NCBI GenBank assembly: GCA_041441455.1
Contig: JASDTB010000086.1
Span: 1-10,090 of the forward strand
Direction: 5' to 3'
Length of the DNA: 10,090 nucleotides
From: JAFIHK01 sp041441455
GTDB taxonomy: Bacteria; Bacteroidota; Bacteroidia; Bacteroidales; UBA932
Positions 6,331 through 10,090 of the stretch are shown here, one piece after another (the first letter of the stretch is position 1; every line of letters starts with the position of its first letter). The notes beneath the pieces were generated by a model. That model was not told where the DNA came from. It did not search any database and was given only the letters and a program-made list of their open reading frames with translations. The translations under genes and the position numbers were made by a program.

Positions 6331-6645
6331 ATGGTGCTTCGCAGGTTTATGTGCTCGGCTGCGCCTTGCGGATGGGAGCCTTTTTGCCTGTTCGTTTTTG
6401 TCTTGCTTTTATCTTGTTTATGCTTTGTTTTGCCCAGTCGCTAAGTATCATACAGACAGCGCGTTATGCGTTTTCCCGCAGATCACCCCCATCTGCCAGA
6501 ATAAAGTATAAGTATCAGTAAAACAAGTATATAGAGTTTTTAAATAATCTAAACAAGTTTTTTAAAAATCATAAAAAGCAGAATATGAATATGTTATACT
6601 TTATTCTGGCAGATACCCCCCAATCTGCAGGAAATCGCAAAACGC
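6331..6645. repeat. Dispersed repeat, copy A
   Basis: This segment is strongly similar to 9726-10090 in the same orientation. It contains one 44-bp-type unit (from 6331, TGTGCTCGGCTGCGCCTTGC at its centre), a T/G-rich stretch (6370-6440, with TTTTGTCTTG motifs), and a nested inverted repeat (6461-6645). From 6461 on, copies A and B align without gaps at an offset of 3470; before that, copy B is 75 bp longer because of repeat expansion. No ORF is preserved between the copies, so it is treated as noncoding. It is not recognised as a named element; a non-autonomous mobile element is one possibility. Confidence 0.85.
6461..6645. repeat. Nested inverted repeat able to form a four-way cloverleaf (copy A)
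   Basis: From the outside in: an outer stem 6461-6477 with 6629-6645 (14 of 17 pairs); a small hairpin GCAGAT-CACCCCC-ATCTGC (6478-6496); a perfect central stem 6497-6511 with 6594-6608; an 82-nt A/T-rich loop (6512-6593); and a second hairpin GCAGAT-ACCCCCCA-ATCTGC (6609-6628). Both hairpin loops are C-rich on the same strand, so the loops are not inverted copies while the stems are. The layout permits a junction of four helices, recalling the T-shaped ends of some viral and mobile DNA, though no relation is shown. Confidence 0.85.
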
Positions 6646-6703
6646 CCAGATATACAGCAAGATAGCCAACGCAAAACACCATGATATACAGCAAGATAGC
6701 CTG
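6636..6703. repeat. Two tandem 34-bp units
   Basis: Units begin at 6636 and 6670 with CGCAAAAC and both end with GATATACAGCAAGATAGCC plus two bases; they differ at a few positions only. The first overlaps the right outer arm of the inverted repeat. They may be part of the dispersed element, but the matching part of copy B lies beyond the window. Confidence 0.8.
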
Positions 6704-7235
6704 AGTTGAGCAAACTGCTAGTAGGATAGGTTGGTATTCCTCCGATATGGGACCACTCTTCCGGAGCATAGGGTACCAGCTACTGTTTTTACACTCTTAT
6801 GGCAAATTCCATAAAATTTTTAGTTATTATTCTCTTAGAGATTTGTTCGATTTTATTTCTATTCTAAATTTTATATAAATAAATATCTTTTGAAAAAGTC
6901 TGGCAGATACCACATAGTCTGCATGAAATTGTAGAACAGAAAGATAATCAAATTGATAGATAACTATTTTGGCCACACTGGTTCTTCGTTACTTTTGGCG
7001 ATAATTTATCCCGTTTTAGAGAGAAATACCTTCTTTTTTAGCAGTTCAAGACTCATCCGCCTAAACCTCTTGTGAAGCTATAAAATTACAAATAGACTTA
7101 GAAATCATACGTTCTAAGCTAATTTTAATTATTATATTTGGATTAAATGCAGATAAGCACTACTATAAGACAGCGAAATGTAGCAGAATATAATCATGTA
7201 GTAGAATGACAAGCGGTTACAAAGATACGTTGCCG
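6704..7235. other. Gene-free AT-rich stretch with a degenerate repeat arm
   Basis: No credible coding region on either strand. It holds one degraded repeat arm (6899-6944), a weak 5-bp hairpin (CTCCG 6740-6744 with CGGAG 6762-6766) and short near-repeats of ATGTAGYAGAAT around 7180-7210. The rest is featureless to me. It separates the pseudogene and repeat copy A from the 3' end of the minus-strand exported protein gene. Confidence 0.6.
6899..6944. repeat. Degenerate solo right arm of the dispersed repeat
   Basis: Aligns with 6605-6650 at an offset of 294 without gaps: TCTGGCAGATACC is identical, then TCTGCA, GAAAT and AAC are shared, with other positions changed. The small hairpin is kept as GCAGAT-ACCACATA-GTCTGC with one G-T wobble, but its loop has lost the C-run. 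No left arm is visible near it. Confidence 0.65.
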
Positions 7236-8300
7236 CTAAAAGTCGTCGTTGCTAAGTTTTTTAACGGTTCCTTTATTTAATGCGCTCTCTATACTGTCGA
7301 TGATAGTGTTATATCTACCCATAATAAAAAAGAAAGCATTTGAAAAATCGAAAATTGCTTTTTCATTTGCATGAAAAATATTTTCTTTATTTTTTTTTGA
7401 GCCATTGGTATATAGTTCGATTCCATTGAGATATCTAAGGCATTGTGCAATATTATTCCGTGATTCATTCATAAGATCTATAATGACTTTTTTCTGAACA
7501 TTTGCTGAATTTCGGCCATTTAAAATGCGATCAACGCGATCCGACAATGTCTGAAATGAGCTGGAATACATAGGATAAGCAATGCGGATGCGATAACGAT
7601 TATCTTTGAAGTCCAATATAATTTCCCCACCGAAAGAATACCAGACTCCACTTCCAGTTTCTTTCTCCCTCTTTGTTCCAGGATTATAAATTACTGGTGT
7701 CCAAAAAGCATCATTGTATTGAAATTTGATAATAAGTATTGTGGAGTTGTCGGAAGATTCTATTTTATATTCCTCGGGTTTAAAAAAAATAGTTGCCCAA
7801 GCTAGAGCTCGTTCGCGTTTGGTTTCCACTGGAGCATCATTTTTTACCACTCTTTCAATATAATCATTCGTCTCTCCCAAATTACGAACAAAATACGAAC
7901 AGAGTTTCTGGTCAATCTCAAGATAACGACTTTCTTTCAGAAATTTAATGTATTGCCCATACCAAGAAGAGGTCTTTCCTACATCGGCATCCAAAGCGTA
8001 ATATTCAATTGCCTTGTCCAAATCCCTTTCAACTCCACGACCGAAGTAGTATAAGGCACCTCTTGTTTGTGGCAATACCTTCTCAAGTGGCAACTTAACA
8101 ACTGTCCCTAAGGAATCTTGAGTGGTCCACAAAATGCTGATAGGGAAACTCGGCTCATTTAAAACTAAATCAGGCACCTTCTCCACCAAACTGCCTGTTT
8201 TAATATCATTCTTTACGTCTTTCTTAATAACTTGCCCATAAGTCTTACTGCTACACAGTAAAAGAGCAACTGCAATAATGGAAAATAACTTACTTTTCAT
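7236..8300 (-). CDS. Exported protein with one Sel1-like motif and a DUF4468-like region
   Basis: A 354-residue protein beginning MKSKLFSIIAVALLLCSSKT followed by YGQ, a signal peptide probably cleaved after Gly22, so periplasmic or secreted. Cys16 is in the hydrophobic core and is not a convincing lipobox. Residues about 80-120 contain GALYYFGRGVERDLDKAIEY, one Sel1-like helical repeat of the kind used in protein contacts; further repeats are not evident. Residues about 175-250, YKIESSDNSTILIIKFQYND through FGGEIILDFKDNRYRIRI, resemble the strand pattern and the KDGRYRxxI ending of DUF4468, a TBP-like fold domain of Bacteroidota. The remainder (260-354) is helical and Asn-rich. It stands alone, with a 278-bp AT-rich divergent spacer before the next gene. 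Function unknown; the domain suggestions are from pattern only. Confidence 0.8.
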   Translation of the reverse strand: MKSKLFSIIAVALLLCSSKTYGQVIKKDVKNDIKTGSLVEKVPDLVLNEPSFPISILWTTQDSLGTVVKLPLEKVLPQTRGALYYFGRGVERDLDKAIEYYALDADVGKTSSWYGQYIKFLKESRYLEIDQKLCSYFVRNLGETNDYIERVVKNDAPVETKRERALAWATIFFKPEEYKIESSDNSTILIIKFQYNDAFWTPVIYNPGTKREKETGSGVWYSFGGEIILDFKDNRYRIRIAYPMYSSSFQTLSDRVDRILNGRNSANVQKKVIIDLMNESRNNIAQCLRYLNGIELYTNGSKKNKENIFHANEKAIFDFSNAFFFIMGRYNTIIDSIESALNKGTVKKLSNDDF

Positions 8301-8379
8301 GTGAGATGGTCTAATTATTTAGACAATATTTCTTAGAACATGATAAAAAATAAATAGCTGATAAACAGCAATAACAAAG

Positions 8380-8387
8380 CAAAAATA
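8380..8387 (-). promoter_or_regulatory. Candidate -7 box for the exported protein gene
   Basis: TATTTTTG on the minus strand fits TAnnTTTG fully, 79 nt upstream of the ATG at 8300. No TTTG lies at the expected distance further upstream (the nearest is about 33 nt away), and the surrounding spacer is so AT-rich that a chance match is possible. Confidence 0.3.
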
Positions 8388-8578
8388 ATAAATTAATTAT
8401 AAATTATAATAAATAAATGACAAAATCTCGAATTATTAAAATTACCTAAAAATTCAATTAATTTCTATCAACAAAAGATATCAAAATTTTACAATGCATT
8501 GTTATTTTGTGGTTTCTCATTTCTTAATCAGTATATATTATTAAATTCGTAAATGTTATAATAACAACGATAAATATT

Positions 8579-9484
8579 ATGAACGAAGAATTACAAAAAT
8601 ATATCGCAGAGTGTGAGAAAAAGTATGGACACACTCCATCTATTGAGATACTAAAGCAATGGATTGGTGAGTTTGTGCAGAAACGTAATAGTACTGCGCT
8701 ATCCCAATTTGAGGGTTATTCTCCTAATGATATGTTTGCACTTATTCACGGATTGTGGGATGCCGACTCCCCTGTAAAAATGCGAAGATTAATAGAAGAG
8801 GATTTAAATACCATTCCTCTATTTCGTCAGGTTAAGCATATTACAGATATTCTACTGTGTGAGGGTAAAATCAAACTCACAGCAACAAACGCAATACCTC
8901 CTAAAATAGTGAAAGAGGTCTATGAGTTAGGTATTGGAGATGAATTAATAGATTCGGGGATTTTAAAATTGACTAAAGAGTTGGATTCTCAAACCGTAAT
9001 CCTTACTCACATAATGCTCAAAATTATGAAAATCATTAAAGAGCAAAAAGGTGTGATGACCCTTACCAAAAAAGGAGAGAAAATTGCCAAGGATAGTAAC
9101 AAGCTATTCCAAGAGTTACTTTGGAATTTTACGTGTAGCTATAATTTTGCCTATTTTGATGGCTACAATAATGAACAGGTTGGCGGAATGGGCTGTGGCT
9201 TTAGTATTATTTTGCTATCGAAGTATGGTGATCAGAAACGTTCTTATAAATTCTATGCAGAGAAATATTTCAAGGCATTCCCTGAACTTTTAAATGGTTT
9301 TACAAGAAAGTACCACACAATAGAAGAGCAAGGAGGTCATTGTTATTCGCTCCGTACCTTTGAACGATTTATGATTCACTTTGGCCTTATTGAAATTGAA
9401 AAGACCAAATACCCAGAAAGTGAGGTCTATATTACAAAAACACATCTATTCGACAAGTTCATAGACGTTACTAAACAACCTTAG
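8579..9484 (+). CDS. Conserved-looking cytoplasmic protein of unknown function
   Basis: A 301-residue soluble protein with no signal peptide or membrane helix. Visible elements: GYSPNDMFALIHGLWDADSP (about 46-65); a helical segment with FRQVKHITDILLCEGKIKLT and IPPKIVKEVYELG (about 83-120), which reads like a winged-helix unit; a second similar unit with KEQKGVMTLTKKGEKIAKDS (about 154-173); an aromatic, glycine-rich part with AYFDGYNN, GGMGCGFSIILLSKYGD and KFYAEKYFKAFPELL (about 196-240); and a C-terminus with CYSLRTFERFMIHFGLIEIE and YITKTHLFDKFI. These give the impression of a family scattered in Bacteroidota and Firmicutes, which I recall only as hypothetical proteins. DNA or protein binding through the winged-helix-like parts is a guess. 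ATG 8579 is the first in-frame start. The gene is divergent from the exported protein gene and followed by the tandem-repeat array of copy B, with no clear terminator. Confidence 0.8.
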   Translation: MNEELQKYIAECEKKYGHTPSIEILKQWIGEFVQKRNSTALSQFEGYSPNDMFALIHGLWDADSPVKMRRLIEEDLNTIPLFRQVKHITDILLCEGKIKLTATNAIPPKIVKEVYELGIGDELIDSGILKLTKELDSQTVILTHIMLKIMKIIKEQKGVMTLTKKGEKIAKDSNKLFQELLWNFTCSYNFAYFDGYNNEQVGGMGCGFSIILLSKYGDQKRSYKFYAEKYFKAFPELLNGFTRKYHTIEEQGGHCYSLRTFERFMIHFGLIEIEKTKYPESEVYITKTHLFDKFIDVTKQP

Positions 9485-9591
9485 GAGAAAGAATATACAC
9501 AGTGTAGATGTCCTTGACAAAATGCCATTTTATGAATCAGACAATAGAGACCATTCTGACCAACTAATCTGATGTAGGACAGACGGATAAT

Positions 9592-9764
9592 AAGTGGAGC
9601 TTCGCAAGTTTATGTGCTCGGCTGCGCCTTGCTTTAAATGGAGCTTCGCAGGTTTATGTGCTCGGCTGCGCCTTGCTTTAAATGGTGCTTTGCAAGTTTT
9701 TGTGCTCGGCTACGCCACGCTTTAAATGGTGCTTTGCAAGTTTTTGTGCTCGGCTGCGCCTTGC
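9592..9764. repeat. Four tandem 44-bp units
   Basis: Units start at 9592, 9636, 9680 and 9724; the last is cut to 41 bp before the sequence diverges to GGATGG. Each reads AAATGGwGCTTyGCArGTTT then TGTGCTCGGCTGCGCCTTGC, with a few substitutions. They are clearly richer in G and C than the surroundings. Because 44 is not a multiple of three, no single frame runs as a protein repeat. The unit occurs once in copy A (from 6331). Confidence 0.92.
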
Positions 9765-10090
9765 GGATGGGTGCCTTTTTTGCCTTGTCGTTTTTGTCTT
9801 GTTGATGCCTAGTCGCTTTTGTCTTGTTGATGCTTTGTTTTGCTTTGTCTTGCCTTGTCTTGTCTTGTCTTGCCTTGTCTTGCCTTGTCTTGCCTTGTCT
9901 TGTTTAATCGTTAAGTATCATAAGTACAGCGCGTTATGCGATTTCCTGCAGATCACCCCCATCTGCCAGAATAAAGTATAAGTATCAGTAAAACAAGTAT
10001 ATAGCATTTTTAGATTGCCTAGACAAGTTTTTTAAAAATCGTAAAAAGCAGAATATGAAGATGTTATACTTTATTCTGGCAGATACCCCC
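9726..10090. repeat. Dispersed repeat, copy B (cut by the window end)
   Basis: The second, direct copy of the element at 6331-6645. It includes the last 44-bp unit, two 25-bp units (9787 and 9812, each with TTTTGTCTTGTTGATGC), the CTTGY microsatellite, and the inverted-repeat core from 9931. The left outer arm (9931-9953), the first C-loop hairpin (9948-9966) and both central arms (9961-9981 and 10064-10084) are present; the rest of the right side lies outside. Its left outer arm matches the right arm of copy A at 22 of 23 positions, better than copy A's own left arm (20 of 23), so copy B looks closer to the intact form. Confidence 0.85.
9849..9903. repeat. CTTGY pentanucleotide microsatellite, 11 copies
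   Basis: Eleven perfect tandem CTTGT or CTTGC units in 55 bp, differing only at the fifth base. Copy A has only scattered TCTTG motifs at the matching place (about 6398-6430), so the array has expanded in copy B. A slippage-prone tract. Confidence 0.95.

Noticed and set aside
6461..6645. Integron attC site or retron RNA
   Set aside because: No GTTRRRY/RYYYAAC core pair is found at the arm ends, and there is no integrase or reverse transcriptase in the window.
6569..6769. A 66-codon minus-strand ORF with hydrophobic residues
   Set aside because: It covers the right arm and the 34-bp tandem units of the repeat; no promoter or family resemblance is seen, and repeats explain the sequence.
6965..7075. 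Minus-strand reading with protein-like pieces (RRMSLELLKKKVFLSKTG, then a stop, then IIAKSNEEPVWPK)
   Set aside because: Too short, broken by a stop and without a recognised family; it may be a gene remnant but cannot be supported.
7207..7237. Terminator for the exported protein gene (AGCGG with CCGCT near its stop)
   Set aside because: Only a 5-bp stem with a long loop, overlapping the stop codon, and no U-tract follows on the minus strand.
8542..8549. TAAATTCG as a -7 box for the 301-residue protein gene
   Set aside because: One mismatch to TAnnTTTG and no TTTG at the right distance upstream; too weak in AT-rich DNA to list.
9592..9764. CRISPR array
   Set aside because: The 44-bp units abut directly with no unique spacers, and no cas genes are present.
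9682..9981. A 99-codon plus-strand ORF across the tandem repeats, rich in Cys, Leu and Val
   Set aside because: It is made by translating 44-bp, 25-bp and CTTGY repeats; the period of 44 shifts frame between units, and the matching region of copy A keeps no such ORF.

Overview
The window is AT-rich DNA that looks like a Bacteroidales (Bacteroidota) draft genome. The evidence is threefold: candidate promoters resemble the Bacteroides -33 TTTG / -7 TAnnTTTG consensus, genes lack clear Shine-Dalgarno sites, and the gene content is typical (a DUF4114-type lipoprotein, and an ECF sigma factor followed by a membrane anti-sigma-like gene and an exported protein). No family assignment here was checked against a database; all rest on recognised motifs. 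The genus cannot be told. A 10-N assembly gap lies inside the first gene.

Layout. 1-296 is regulatory DNA holding a leftward promoter-like box with a 13-nt operator-like palindrome, then a rightward promoter. 297-2453 encodes a large surface or periplasmic lipoprotein (propeller-like repeats plus C-terminal DUF4114) and is closed by a terminator at 2557-2588. 2746-4459 is a compact operon: ECF sigma factor (TTG start), a single-pass anti-sigma-like protein whose frame is broken by an in-frame TAA at its eighth codon, and a secreted protein overlapping it by 26 nt. A strong bidirectional terminator (4489-4519) separates this from a leftward two-gene operon (5690 to 4543): a DHCW-type cupin and a GNAT acetyltransferase, joined by an ATGA overlap. 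The acetyltransferase carries an unusual insert of duplicated 16-residue repeats. 5854-6220 is the wreck of a second GNAT gene of the AAC(6')-like type, missing its acetyl-CoA-binding core and frameshifted.

6221-7235 and 9485-10090 contain no credible genes. They hold two direct copies of a long dispersed repeat (A from 6331, B from 9726, the latter running off the window). Its core is a nested inverted repeat: an outer stem, two small hairpins with C-rich loops, and a central 15-bp stem with an 82-nt loop, so one strand can fold as a four-way cloverleaf. Upstream of the core, copy B has a 44-bp unit in four tandem copies (one in copy A) and an 11-copy CTTGY microsatellite. A degenerate solo arm lies at 6899-6944.

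The two copies bracket two divergent genes: an exported protein with one Sel1-like motif and a DUF4468-like region (7236-8300, minus strand), and a 301-residue cytoplasmic protein of unknown function (8579-9484, plus strand). The most noteworthy signals are the cloverleaf repeat with its direct-repeat arrangement and the interrupted anti-sigma gene. No complete defence system, CRISPR array, transposase or RNA gene was recognised.
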